Assembly (NCBI GenBank): GCA_021792755.1
Contig: JAJYUA010000001.1
Coordinates: 1 to 64,000, forward strand
Length of the DNA stretch: 64,000 nucleotides
Source of the DNA: Pseudomonadota bacterium
GTDB taxonomy: Bacteria; Pseudomonadota; Gammaproteobacteria; Steroidobacterales; Steroidobacteraceae
Reading direction: 5' to 3'
Under the pieces are notes generated by a model that did not search any database, was not told the DNA's origin, and saw nothing but the letters and a program-made list of their open reading frames with translations. Shown in pieces: positions 45,095 to 54,411 of the stretch (position 1 is the stretch's first letter; the number at the start of each line of letters is the position of its first letter). The position numbers and the translations under genes were made by a program.

Positions 45095-47185
45095 ATGAAG
45101 CTTTTGTTACAGCAGGCCCGCAAGGCTCGCGATGTGGCAGCGCTGCTGCTTCTCCTGACACCAGCACCGGCCGGAGCGGTCCAGCGGTTGGTGCTCACCG
45201 TGAGCCGCGTGTCCTCGCCCCTTGCCGCACTGCGCGGCGGCGAGGTCATCATCCATCTCGACCCCTCTCGGCCCGCCAGTCTCGCGATCCGCGCCGGCAC
45301 GCTCCGGGTGCACAAGCCGGGCGTGCCGCCGCTTCGGCGGCTCACACTGACCTGCGCCACGGCGGACCTGGGCAGGCCGCTGTTCGCCTGCCACGGCGGA
45401 CGGCTGACGGCGCTCGCGGGCACGGTAGCGCTCGAGGCCAGGCTCTCGGCCGGCTACGATCCCTTGGCTCGGACCTTGCACGTGACCGCCTCGAGGATCC
45501 CGCTGGCCGGAGGACAGGTGCAGCTCACGGGCACGGCGCGGCCCGGAACCTGGGGCCTCACGGCCGAGGCATTCCACCTCGATCTGGCCAAGGCGATGCA
45601 GCTCGTACGTCCTTGGTTCGCGCTTGCGGCCGGTGACACCGTCGGGGGCCATCTCGATACGCGCATCACGCTCACCAATCTTCCGGTCCTGACGGCAGGT
45701 CTCACCGCCCGCGCGACGGACCTAGGCTTCAGCAACGGACCCGGGACGGTGGTCGGACAACAGCTGAGCGCCTCGCTCGCCGGCACGCTACAGCGCAGCG
45801 GCGGGCGGCTGACAGTGGGTTTGACCGTGCACGGCGTGAAGGGGCAGGCCCTGATCGGACCTGCGCTCCTCAACCTCACGGCCCATCCCCTGGCGCTCAC
45901 CGCCCGGCTGACGCGGGATGGGACCGGGCCGGTGGACGTATCATCGCTCGATCTGGCGCAGCGAGGCGTGGTCGACGCCCGCGCGCAGGGCATCCTCGCG
46001 CTGAATCCCCACCCCGGGATCGAAAGCGCGCGCGTGGAGCTCACCCGTCTGATCTTTCCCGGCGCCTATACCAGCTACCTGCAAATCCGCTTGGCCGCGA
46101 ACGCACAAGGCACGATCAGCAGCAGTGGCGAGCTGAGCGGCGAGGCCTGGATCTCCCGCGATGCGATCACCCGCGTCGATCTGCAGGTGCGCGATTTCGG
46201 ATTCGAGGATCCGGTGGCACGGCTGTTCGTCCGCCACGCCAACGGCGAGGTCCACTGGGCCGCCACTGCCGGCGGGTCCGTTCCCCGTTCGCATCTCGGA
46301 TGGAGCCGACTCGGCGCCTACGGCCTCGCCGGCGGACCGGCGAGGCTGACCTTTCTCGTCTGGAAGCGCAATTTCGCACTGCTCGGGGGCACCGGGCGGC
46401 TCCCGGTGCTCAACGGTGCCATCCTCATCCACACCCTCGTCGGGCGCAACCTCGGCTTGCCCCAGGCAACGTTCGATTTCGACGCGGATCTCACTCCCAT
46501 CAGCATGCCACGGCTGTGCCGGGCATTCGGCTGGCCGATCATGAACGGCCAGCTCTCCGGCCACATCCCGCTGGTGCGCTACCGCCATCATGAGCTGACC
46601 TTCGACGGCAACCTGGTGGCCCGGGTGTTCGACGGCACGATCACGGGACGCCACATCCGCCTGCAGCATCCGCTGGGCCGATGGCCGCAGCTGCGCGCCG
46701 ATGTCGAAGCGCGGGGACTCGATCTCGGCATGGTGACCCATACCTTCGCCTTCGGCTCGATGACAGGCCGGGTGGATGCGTACATCCGCGGACTTCAGCT
46801 GTTCGACTGGTCGCCCGTCGCCTTCGATGCCAGGCTCTACACCATGCCGGGTGATCGCTCGGCACATCTGATCAGCCAGAAAGCCGTCACCCGCATCGCC
46901 GCCCTGGGCGGCGCCGGCGGGGCGGTCACGGCGGCACTCGAATCCGGCGTGCTGCGCTTCTTTCACGTCTTCCACTACCGGCGCCTCGCCATCGGCTGCC
47001 GCCTGCGCAACCAGGTTTGCCGGATGTCCGGGGTCGGGCCGGCCCCGGACGGAGGCTACTACCTGGTCCAGGGCAGCTGGGTGCCCCGGCTCAACATCAT
47101 CGGCAACGTGCGACGGGTCAATTGGCCGATGCTGCTCACCGAGATCGGTCAGGGGATCGGCGCCCGGGGAATCAAGGTGAGGTGA
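45095..47185 (+). CDS. YdbH-like intermembrane envelope protein
   Basis: A 696-residue exported beta-rich protein of the AsmA-like/YdbH type (DctA-YdbH). A signal or anchor (AALLLLLTPAPAGA) is followed by long beta-taco-like repeats. The C-terminal hallmark ends in YYLVQGSWVPRLNIIGNVRRV. In E. coli, YdbH with the lipoprotein YnbE bridges inner and outer membranes for lipid homeostasis, helped by YdbL. Here the next gene encodes the YnbE/YdbL functions. ATG 45095 is chosen for the signal peptide. It is divergent from the PAP2 gene. It is somewhat shorter than E. coli YdbH. Confidence 0.85.
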   Translation: MKLLLQQARKARDVAALLLLLTPAPAGAVQRLVLTVSRVSSPLAALRGGEVIIHLDPSRPASLAIRAGTLRVHKPGVPPLRRLTLTCATADLGRPLFACHGGRLTALAGTVALEARLSAGYDPLARTLHVTASRIPLAGGQVQLTGTARPGTWGLTAEAFHLDLAKAMQLVRPWFALAAGDTVGGHLDTRITLTNLPVLTAGLTARATDLGFSNGPGTVVGQQLSASLAGTLQRSGGRLTVGLTVHGVKGQALIGPALLNLTAHPLALTARLTRDGTGPVDVSSLDLAQRGVVDARAQGILALNPHPGIESARVELTRLIFPGAYTSYLQIRLAANAQGTISSSGELSGEAWISRDAITRVDLQVRDFGFEDPVARLFVRHANGEVHWAATAGGSVPRSHLGWSRLGAYGLAGGPARLTFLVWKRNFALLGGTGRLPVLNGAILIHTLVGRNLGLPQATFDFDADLTPISMPRLCRAFGWPIMNGQLSGHIPLVRYRHHELTFDGNLVARVFDGTITGRHIRLQHPLGRWPQLRADVEARGLDLGMVTHTFAFGSMTGRVDAYIRGLQLFDWSPVAFDARLYTMPGDRSAHLISQKAVTRIAALGGAGGAVTAALESGVLRFFHVFHYRRLAIGCRLRNQVCRMSGVGPAPDGGYYLVQGSWVPRLNIIGNVRRVNWPMLLTEIGQGIGARGIKVR

Positions 47186-47305
47186 GCGCCTGAGCGGGGT
47201 TGGTCCGCCGGCCCGGGGCTCGCCGGGCGGTCGGTCGGACTGCTCGCCAGCCACGGTTCATGGTACGGTGCGAGAATAGGCTCAAAACCAATGTGGAGTC
47301 CGACC

Positions 47306-48016
47306 ATGCGTCCCTCGAACTGCTCGCGCCCGGCATTCGGCACCGGTCCTCTCGCGGCGGCCCCTCGCGGGATTGCAGCGGCCGTGGCTGCGCTGGCGTT
47401 CGCCCTGCTCGCCGGGTGCGTGACGGTCAACGTGTACTTCCCCGCCGCCGAGGCGCAACGCGCGGCCGACAAGATCATCGAGCAGGTGACCGGCAGCGCC
47501 ACCCCCGCCCCGGGCACGCCCGCCCAGCGGCCCAAGCCGCAGAGCACGCCGCAGACCCGGCCGCCCGCCTCCGATGCCGGGTTCTTTGGCCGGACGGAAT
47601 CGATGCTGGCCTCGGCAGCCGGGCGGGCGCTCACCTCGCTCGTGCCGGCCGCCCACGCCGCCGAGCCCAATCTCAACATCTCCACGCCGCAGATCCGGGA
47701 CATCATCGCCGACATGCATCAGCGCTTTCAGAGGCTGAAGCCCTATTTCGCCTCGGGGGTGATCGGGGTGACCGCCCAAGGCACGATCGCGGTGCGCGAC
47801 CAGGGCGCTGTGCCCCTCATGCAAAGGGCGACGCTCGCGCAGCTGGTGGCGGAGCAGAACCGGGATCTGTCGCAGCTGTACGCGCAGATCGCCGGCGCCA
47901 ACGGCCACCCGCAGTGGACCGCCGATATCCGCAACGCCTTCGCGCAGCGCTGGATCGCCCACGCGAAGCAGGCCGGCTGGTACTACCGCAACGCCGGCGG
48001 CAACTGGGTGAAGTAG
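47306..48016 (+). CDS. Lipoprotein fusing a YnbE-like N-terminus to YdbL (DUF1318)
   Basis: A 236-residue lipoprotein with the lipobox LLAGC at about 34-38. After the cysteine comes VTVNVYFPAAEAQRAADKI, a short YnbE-like beta segment, then a Pro/Thr-rich linker (about 65-90). The C-terminal half (about 135-236) matches YdbL/DUF1318, with GTIAVRDQGAVPLMQRATL, VAEQNRDLSQLY and the final RNAGGNWVK. ATG 47306 has GGAG seven bases before it, preferred over 47291. In E. coli ynbE and ydbL are separate genes next to ydbH; here they seem joined. It converges on yadH with a 4-bp gap. Confidence 0.8.
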   Translation: MRPSNCSRPAFGTGPLAAAPRGIAAAVAALAFALLAGCVTVNVYFPAAEAQRAADKIIEQVTGSATPAPGTPAQRPKPQSTPQTRPPASDAGFFGRTESMLASAAGRALTSLVPAAHAAEPNLNISTPQIRDIIADMHQRFQRLKPYFASGVIGVTAQGTIAVRDQGAVPLMQRATLAQLVAEQNRDLSQLYAQIAGANGHPQWTADIRNAFAQRWIAHAKQAGWYYRNAGGNWVK

Positions 48017-48020
48017 GCCC

Positions 48021-48833
48021 TTACTCGCGGATCCCCGCGCCCCGCTCCATCAGCACGACGGCCGCGGTGAACAGGCCGGTCACGGCGATCAGCATGATCG
48101 CGAACGCTTCCCCGACGCCGACATCGGACACCCCGAGAAAGCCGAAGCGGAAGGCGTTGACCATGTACAGGATGGGATCGGCCAGCGACAGGTGCTGCGC
48201 CCACTGCGGCAGCCGAGTGATCGAGTAGAACACTCCGCCCAGATAGGTCAGCGGCGAGAGCAGGAAGGTCGGGATGATGCTGACCTGGTCGAAGTTCTTG
48301 GCGAACATCGCATTGAGGAAGCCGCCGAGCGAGAACGTGACCGAGGTCAGCACGGCCGCCCCGACCACGATCAGCGGATGCAGCACCGGCAGGTGCGTGA
48401 AGAACAATGCCACCGCCGTCACCGCCACGCCCACCATCGCTCCGCGCACGACCCCGCCGGTCACGTACCCGGACACGATGAGCCAGCTCGGCAACGGCGA
48501 GACCAGCAGCTCCTCGACGTGCTTGCCGAACTTCGCGCCGAAGAAGGACGACACCACGTTGGTATATGAGTTATTGATCACCGCCTGCATGATCAATCCC
48601 GGCGCGATGTACATCATGTAGCCGAAGCCGCCCATCGGGCCGATGCGGCTGCCGATCACGGTGCCGAAGATCACGAAGTACAGCGTCGCCGTCACGGCGG
48701 ACGGCAGGATGGTCTGGCTCCAGATGCGGATGATCCGGTGGAACTCCCGGATGACGATCGTCTGAAAGCCGATCCAACGAGCCCGGCCGAGTGCAAGCGG
48801 CGGCGGGGCCGCGTTTTCCACCACGCTGCTCAT
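48021..48833 (-). CDS. yadH: ABC-2 type transporter permease (YadH-like)
   Basis: A 270-residue permease with six helices. It has the ABC-2 features: an N-terminal connector helix (TIVIREFHRIIRIWSQTILP), a FGYMMYIAPGLIMQAV segment and a conserved FLLSPLTYLGGVFYSI before the last helices. The match is to YadH of the YadGH exporter, whose substrate is not known. The start overlaps the ATPase stop as ATGA. Confidence 0.9.
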   Translation of the reverse strand: MSSVVENAAPPPLALGRARWIGFQTIVIREFHRIIRIWSQTILPSAVTATLYFVIFGTVIGSRIGPMGGFGYMMYIAPGLIMQAVINNSYTNVVSSFFGAKFGKHVEELLVSPLPSWLIVSGYVTGGVVRGAMVGVAVTAVALFFTHLPVLHPLIVVGAAVLTSVTFSLGGFLNAMFAKNFDQVSIIPTFLLSPLTYLGGVFYSITRLPQWAQHLSLADPILYMVNAFRFGFLGVSDVGVGEAFAIMLIAVTGLFTAAVVLMERGAGIRE

Positions 48834-49750
48834 GCCGCGGCTCCTTTGTCCACCAGGCGCATGAAGATCTCCTCCAGCCGGTTGACCTTGTTTCGCATCG
48901 ACAGCGCCTCGATGCCGTGCGCCGAGAGCCGCTCAAACAGGTCGTTGAGGTTTGCGTCCTTGGACACTTCGACCTCCAAGGTGTGCTCGTCGGTGAGTCT
49001 CGCCGCGTAGGGCGTGAGCGAGGGCGCCTGCGCCAGGGGCTCGCGCAGGCTGATGACGAACGTCTCGGTGTGCAGGCGTCGCAGCAGGTTGCTCATGCGA
49101 TCGCGCTCGATGATGCGCCCGCCGTCGATGATGGCGATGTTGCGGCAGAGGCTCTCGGCTTCCTCGAGATAATGCGTCGTCAGGATGATGGTGGTGCCGC
49201 TGCGGTTGATCTGGCGCAGAAAGTCCCACATCGAGCGGCGGATCTCGATGTCCACGCCCGCGGTCGGCTCATCGAGAATGAGCAGCCGCGGCTCGTGCAT
49301 GAGCGCGCGGGCGATCATCAGGCGGCGCTTCATGCCGCCGGAGAGGCCGCGCGAGGCATGCTTGCGCTTGTCCCACAGCTGCAGCTGCCTCAGGTAGCGC
49401 TCGGCGCGCTCCCGCGCCACCGGGCGGGGGATGCCGTAGAAGCCCGCCTGGTTGACCACGATGGTCTCGGGGGTCTCGAACATGTTGAAGTTGATTTCCT
49501 GCGGCACCACGCCGATGCAGCTCTTGGCCGCCTCCAGATCGCGGTCGATGTCATAGCCGAAGATGCTCGCCTCGCCGCCGGTCTTCTTGACGAGCGAGGT
49601 GACGATGCCGATGAGGGTGGTCTTGCCGGCGCCGTTCGGTCCGAGCAGGGCGAAGAAATCCCCCTGCTCGACGTTGAGGTCGATGCCTTTCAGGGCCTGC
49701 ACGCCGTTGCGGTAGGTCTTGGTCAGATCCCGGACGGAAAGCGCGTTCAT
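48830..49750 (-). CDS. yadG: ABC transporter ATP-binding protein (YadG-like)
   Basis: A 306-residue ATPase partner of the YadH permease. The Walker A is GPNGAGKTT, the signature is LSGGMKRRLMIARAL, the Walker B is LLILDEPTAGVD and the H-loop is TTHYLEE. A C-terminal extension of about 85 residues (after RDRMSNLLRRL) is as in YadG. ATG 49750 follows a TTGAGC stretch. The pair is cotranscribed. Confidence 0.93.
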   Translation of the reverse strand: MNALSVRDLTKTYRNGVQALKGIDLNVEQGDFFALLGPNGAGKTTLIGIVTSLVKKTGGEASIFGYDIDRDLEAAKSCIGVVPQEINFNMFETPETIVVNQAGFYGIPRPVARERAERYLRQLQLWDKRKHASRGLSGGMKRRLMIARALMHEPRLLILDEPTAGVDIEIRRSMWDFLRQINRSGTTIILTTHYLEEAESLCRNIAIIDGGRIIERDRMSNLLRRLHTETFVISLREPLAQAPSLTPYAARLTDEHTLEVEVSKDANLNDLFERLSAHGIEALSMRNKVNRLEEIFMRLVDKGAAA

Positions 49751-49918
49751 GAGCTCAAGAATCGGCCATGTGAGGCCGCCCCGCAATGGTCCGGTCGATA
49801 GATTGACCGCGCCGCAGGCCCCGCCTCGATCCACGGCGCGCGCACCGGCTGAGGCATGAGCGCTCCGCAGCCGCAGGGGGACTGCCCGTTCGCGGCCGAG
49901 TCCCGGCTCGCGAGCCGC

Positions 49919-51502
49919 TCAAGGGGCGAAATACCGCTCCAGGTACTCATCGAAGGCGCCTCGATCGGCCGCCTCGATGGCCTTCTGCTTGGCGAGCGAC
50001 TCCGCGGCCTCGCGGGTGAACTCAGCGAGCCGGGCCTCATCCGGCGGGTACAGATCGAGGAAGTACTCCTTGTGCAGCCTCGACATCCGCAGAGCCAGGG
50101 CGAAGAACGACTCGCCGGTGGCGGCAAGCTCGGCCAGCATCCGGGCCGAGGGCGTCAGGGCGACTTCCTCGACCTTGGCCGCCTGGGTCGCCAGGGCGAG
50201 GGAGTAGGGCCGCGAGGGGTCGCCCCGGTCGAGGATCTCGCAGATGCCGGCCATCGAGTCGATCAGCTCCCGCGCCCAGGCCCGCATCGGAACGCTCTGT
50301 CCGTCACGCCACAGCGCCAGCCCCGGCTCGCGCCCGCGGCGGGCCACGGTGAGGTGATTCTGGTCCAGGGACCGCTGCTCGGCATCGGCGATCGGGGGGC
50401 TGTCCTTGAGCAGACAGAGCGCGACGAACGCCTCGAGGAAGCGCAGCTTGTTCTGGTTGACCCCCACGGGATCGAAGGCGCTCACGTCGAGCGCCCGCAC
50501 CTCGACGTACTCCACGCCGGCGCGCCTGAGCGCCTGGGTCGGACGCTCGCCGGAGCGGGCCACGCGCTTCGGCCGGATGAAACTGTAGTACTCGTTCTCG
50601 ATCTGCAGAATGTTGGCGTTGAGCTGGCGGTACTCGCCGTCGTCCTTCACACCCAGGGCCGCGTACGGCGGATGAGGAGTACTGATGGCGCGGCTGAGAT
50701 CACGGACATACTCCTCCAGGCTGTTGACCGATACGGACAGATCGGCCTGGTTGCGGTTGCGATAGCCGACATCGCTCATCCTGAGGCTGGTGGCAAAGGG
50801 TTCGTAAGCGGTACCGGGCGCGAAGTCCTCGAGGTGGTGCTCGCGGCCGCTCAGGAAGGACTTGCACACCACCGGCGAGACGCCGAACAGGTACAGCACC
50901 AGCCAGCCGTGCCGGCGGTAGTTGCGCAGCAGATCGAAGTAGCGCGCCGACACGAACTCCGAACCCCGGCCGCGCGCCTTCAGGATGTGCGCATACGCCG
51001 GCCAGAACTCCTGCGGGAAGGAGTAATTGAAGTGCACGCCGGAGATGGCCTGCATCATGCGGCCGTAGCGCAGGCCGAGACCGTTGCGGTACACGGTCTT
51101 CATCCGGCCGACGTGCGAGCGCCCGTACTGCGCGAGGGGAATCTCCTCGTCGCTGTCGATCCTGCACGGCATGCTGGTCGTCCACAGCAGCTCATCGCCG
51201 AGATGCCGGTAGACGAACTCGTGCAGATCGAGCAGGTACTGCAGCAGCTCCCAGGTGGTGGTGAACGTCGGGGTGACGAGCTCGATGAGCGCCTCCGAGT
51301 AATCGGTGGTGATGTGCTCGCTGGTCAACGCCGAGCCGAGCGCGAGCGGATGGGGCGTCTGGGCGAGGCGGCCCTGAGCCGTCACGCGCAGCGACTCCTT
51401 CTCCACCCCCCGGCGGCCGCCCTGGAGGATCTCGGGCTGTCCGCTGTTGACGAGCGCGGACAGGCGCCGCTCGAAAGCGGTGTCGATCGCGGTGCTGCTC
51501 AT
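49919..51502 (-). CDS. gshA: Glutamate-cysteine ligase
   Basis: A 527-residue enzyme for the first step of glutathione synthesis, ATP-dependent joining of glutamate and cysteine. It is of the gammaproteobacterial type, shown by GVEKESLRV near the start, SEALIELVTPTF, GVHFNYSFP and RSGERPTQALRRAGVEYVEVRALD. Length matches E. coli GshA. It is 22 bp after the DUF1499 gene on the same strand. A glutathione transferase gene is present at 59190-59786; gshB is not in the window. Confidence 0.95.
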   Translation of the reverse strand: MSSTAIDTAFERRLSALVNSGQPEILQGGRRGVEKESLRVTAQGRLAQTPHPLALGSALTSEHITTDYSEALIELVTPTFTTTWELLQYLLDLHEFVYRHLGDELLWTTSMPCRIDSDEEIPLAQYGRSHVGRMKTVYRNGLGLRYGRMMQAISGVHFNYSFPQEFWPAYAHILKARGRGSEFVSARYFDLLRNYRRHGWLVLYLFGVSPVVCKSFLSGREHHLEDFAPGTAYEPFATSLRMSDVGYRNRNQADLSVSVNSLEEYVRDLSRAISTPHPPYAALGVKDDGEYRQLNANILQIENEYYSFIRPKRVARSGERPTQALRRAGVEYVEVRALDVSAFDPVGVNQNKLRFLEAFVALCLLKDSPPIADAEQRSLDQNHLTVARRGREPGLALWRDGQSVPMRAWARELIDSMAGICEILDRGDPSRPYSLALATQAAKVEEVALTPSARMLAELAATGESFFALALRMSRLHKEYFLDLYPPDEARLAEFTREAAESLAKQKAIEAADRGAFDEYLERYFAP

Positions 51503-51524
51503 CGGGTCTGCCGGTAGTGCTCGC

Positions 51525-52319
51525 TCAAGGCTGCTTCATAAGATCGAGAAAGCGCCGGATGCGCGCGGCGTTCGTGCCGATGTCGCTCACTCCCACCCTC
51601 GATTCCGACCTGACATCGATGCGGGAGCCGCTGCCGTGCGGGGTCACTCTCACCACGACGTCGTCCTTGAAATCGAAGAAAAACGTGTGCGCGGTGGCCT
51701 CGAGCCGGCCCTGGGCCGGCGCATAAGCGTCGATCCGCCAGCCCATTGTCCGGCCCGCCCGCAGCGCCCTCGCGAGCGCCTGGTCCGGCGGCAATGCGAG
51801 AAACAGCGGCTTGATGTACGGATAGTACTCGTGCTGCAGTCTCGGCACGTCGATTATCTTATTTCCGAGGCGCACCCGCCGTACATATTGCGGGGGATTG
51901 ACAGCATGTGCGCGCTCTCGCAACGCAATGACGGCCACGAAAGCCGGCGGGTCGGCCGTGTCGGTGGTGATGTCGTGAATGGGCGGCGCGGAGCTCGCCT
52001 TCACAAACCAGGAAACCGCGTAGGCGGTGACGGCCAGACCGGCGACGATGCCGATCGTCGCCGCGGCGCGGGGAATGGGCGAGCGTTTCGCGCTGGCGAT
52101 GAGCGCGCCGACAACGGCCACGGCCGTGCCAACCGCCGTCACGCCGAGCCCCGCCACCAGCGTCATGAGCGCCGTGCCGACGCCGGCCAGGGCAAACCGG
52201 TTGAGCTGCCCGGCGAGCACGGCGATCAGCATGCCCGCGGCGAGGCTCCACAGGCCCGCCCTGGTCAGGTGGGCGGGCCACCGCGGCGGGCGCAACGGAG
52301 GAAAGGGCAGAGCGTTCAC
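51525..52319 (-). CDS. DUF1499-domain membrane protein
   Basis: A 264-residue protein with three N-terminal membrane segments (about 22-40, 45-72, 84-104) and a C-terminal DUF1499 domain (about 125-260). The latter shows the family text VPRLQHEYYPYIKPLFL, FFFDFKDDVVVRV, DVRSESRVGVSDIGTNAARI. Function unknown. The start is GTG 52319 just downstream of a poor ribosome site. It precedes gshA by 22 bp. Confidence 0.85.
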   Translation of the reverse strand: MNALPFPPLRPPRWPAHLTRAGLWSLAAGMLIAVLAGQLNRFALAGVGTALMTLVAGLGVTAVGTAVAVVGALIASAKRSPIPRAAATIGIVAGLAVTAYAVSWFVKASSAPPIHDITTDTADPPAFVAVIALRERAHAVNPPQYVRRVRLGNKIIDVPRLQHEYYPYIKPLFLALPPDQALARALRAGRTMGWRIDAYAPAQGRLEATAHTFFFDFKDDVVVRVTPHGSGSRIDVRSESRVGVSDIGTNAARIRRFLDLMKQP

Positions 52320-52416
52320 ATCAGGGGGTCCCCGTGCAATGACCCGAGCTTGTTGCCCGGCGCCGTTTCGGGCATCTTGCAGCCTTACGACGAGTCACGC
52401 AACAGAGAGCTCCCTC

Positions 52417-53262
52417 ATGATCGGCATAATCGGCGGCACGGGCCTGTATCGCATGGACGGCCTCGAGGTCACGGAAACACGCGAGGTCGACAGCCCCTTC
52501 GGCGCGCCCTCCTCCGCGGTGATGCTGGGACGGCTCGGGGGCCGCCCGGTCGCCTTCCTCGCCCGGCACGGCCTGCGCCACGATCTGCTGCCGAGCGAGA
52601 TCAACTTCCGGGCGAACATCTGGGCGCTGAAAAGCGTGGGCGTACGCACCATCATCGGGGTCTCGGCGGTCGGCAGCCTGCGCGAGGAGATCCGTCCCGG
52701 CGACCTGGCGCTGCCCTCGCAGTACCTGGACTTCACCAAGGGGCTGCGCGCGGGGAGTTTCTTCGGCAAGGGGCTGGTGGCCCACATCTCGAGCGCTCAT
52801 CCGACCTGCGCCACGACCGCCTCGCTGCTGGAGCGCACGGCGCAATCCCTCGGCCAGGCTCTGCACCGGGAGAAGACCTACGCCTGCGTCGAGGGGCCGC
52901 GCCTGGGCACCCGGGCGGAGAGCTTCTGGCTGCGCGCCGCCGGCGCCGACCTGGTCGGCATGACCAATGTGCCGGAGGCTTTCCTCGCCCTCGAGGCGCA
53001 GCTCGGCTACTGCACCGTCGCGGTGGCGACCGATTACGACTGCTGGCTCGACGATCCCTCCCAACACGTCTCGGTCGATCAGGTGATGAGCCAGTTCCGC
53101 GACAGCCTGGCGCGGGTGCAGCGGCTCATCGCGCGCGCAGTGGCGGACTATGCCGAGGACGAGTCGCGCCCTTGCCGCCACTCGCTCGACCAGGCGGTGA
53201 TCACGCCGCGGCAACAGATGACGGCCGGGCAGAAGGCGATCCTGGATTTTCTGGCGAGCTGA
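52417..53262 (+). CDS. Methylthioadenosine/methylthioinosine phosphorylase family protein
   Basis: A 281-residue purine-nucleoside phosphorylase of the MTAP/MTIP branch. It has GIIGGTGLYRMDG (phosphate loop), RHGLRHDLLPSEINFRANI, SAVGSLREEIRPGDLALPSQ, VEGPRLGTRAE and GMTNVPEAFLALEA. It releases adenine or hypoxanthine and 5-methylthioribose-1-phosphate; the adenosine/inosine choice cannot be settled by eye. ATG 52417 has GAGAG upstream. It is divergent from the DUF1499-gshA pair and convergent with the radical SAM operon. Confidence 0.9.
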   Translation: MIGIIGGTGLYRMDGLEVTETREVDSPFGAPSSAVMLGRLGGRPVAFLARHGLRHDLLPSEINFRANIWALKSVGVRTIIGVSAVGSLREEIRPGDLALPSQYLDFTKGLRAGSFFGKGLVAHISSAHPTCATTASLLERTAQSLGQALHREKTYACVEGPRLGTRAESFWLRAAGADLVGMTNVPEAFLALEAQLGYCTVAVATDYDCWLDDPSQHVSVDQVMSQFRDSLARVQRLIARAVADYAEDESRPCRHSLDQAVITPRQQMTAGQKAILDFLAS

Positions 53263-53376
53263 CGCGCCCGTCGCGCCGATACTCGGGAATGCGATGACCG
53301 GCGTGCTCTCTTCGGCGGATTTTCCGAGTGCGCCCTGAGCCCTTGCCCGGGGCTTGCGGAAAAGGCGTGCCGTTCT

Positions 53377-54411
53377 TCAGCGCCCGGGAAGGCCCGCGCT
53401 GCGCTCGCGCTCCGAGCCGTCGCGACTTGCCGGCGTGTCAGCGGATTTGCAGTGCTCTCGCGCCTCGCTGCACGAGGCGCCGAACTTGAAGCACGCAAAG
53501 CAGCGGTGATGGCGCAGCATCACCCGCTTGCCCAGGCTCTCGGTGAGCGTGCCTCCCTGATCGTACGCCGGATCGTCATCGACCAGCGTACAGGCATACA
53601 CCCGCATACGGCCGTCTATCTTCACGACCATCTTGCTGTAAGCGCACATGAACTCGCGCCGCGTCGCCTCGGTCTGATAGGTGGTCATGCATGAGCGCGT
53701 CACGTGAGGCACCACGGGATGCGAGCCCGGCGGGCCGAAATCCGGGAAGGCCACGATGTTAAGATCTGCCGGCAGCGCGAGAGCGCGCAGCAGCCGCCGG
53801 TAAAGGTCCTCCGTGCGGGCGCGGTCCTCGCCCGGCTCCATCTGCCGGGCGACCGAGACGCGATACCCCTGCGCATGCAACAGCTGCAGCGTCCGGCAGG
53901 CCGCGGCGAAACTGCCCGCGCCGCGGCCCGTATCGTGCCGGCCGGCATCGGCATAATCCAGACTGACGCGGAAGGCGAGCGGATGCGGCCTCGCCCGCAG
54001 CGCGCGCAGCCTTGGCAGACGAGACGGCAGCGCATCCACTCCGTTGGTCAAAACCAGGACGGGCGCTATGGCGAGCGCATAGTCGAGAATCCGTATCAGG
54101 TCCTTGACGATGAACGGCTCGCCGCCGGTGAACGACAGTTGCCTCACCCCGAGCGCGGCGGCCTCGTCCAGAAAGGGCCGCACGTCGGCGAACGTCACGC
54201 GCCCGGTGCGCCGATCGCCGGGCTTGGAGCCCTCCAGGCAGAACGGGCAGGCGAGATTGCACGCCGTCCCCGTGTGGAACCAGAGCTCCGAGAGCGTGTG
54301 CGGGTCGATGTAGCCGCGCGGATCCCCGAGCGGGGTGAACAGCCAGTCGTCGTGGGCCGGCTGCTCGTGCGCGAGTGGCCGTGGCGCGGTCGGCGTAAGG
54401 CTGTCGTTCAT
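53377..54411 (-). CDS. Radical SAM enzyme with extra C-terminal cysteines
   Basis: A 344-residue radical SAM protein. The iron-sulfur motif is C-x3-C-x2-C in GTACNLACPFCLEG (about 48-61), with SFTGGEPF and LTNGVDAL after it in the barrel. A second cysteine group near the end (SCMTTYQ, FMCAYSK, VYACTL, CFACF, SCSEAREHC) suggests an auxiliary cluster, as in SPASM/twitch enzymes. ATG 54411 overlaps the glycosyltransferase stop by 4 bp. It is the last gene of the four-gene operon. It does not look like the arsenosugar enzyme ArsS, and I cannot name the reaction. Confidence 0.82.
   Translation of the reverse strand: MNDSLTPTAPRPLAHEQPAHDDWLFTPLGDPRGYIDPHTLSELWFHTGTACNLACPFCLEGSKPGDRRTGRVTFADVRPFLDEAAALGVRQLSFTGGEPFIVKDLIRILDYALAIAPVLVLTNGVDALPSRLPRLRALRARPHPLAFRVSLDYADAGRHDTGRGAGSFAAACRTLQLLHAQGYRVSVARQMEPGEDRARTEDLYRRLLRALALPADLNIVAFPDFGPPGSHPVVPHVTRSCMTTYQTEATRREFMCAYSKMVVKIDGRMRVYACTLVDDDPAYDQGGTLTESLGKRVMLRHHRCFACFKFGASCSEAREHCKSADTPASRDGSERERSAGLPGR

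Noticed and set aside
49856-51517. 553-codon plus-strand frame over gshA
   Set aside because: Antisense to gshA, which has full-length family similarity.
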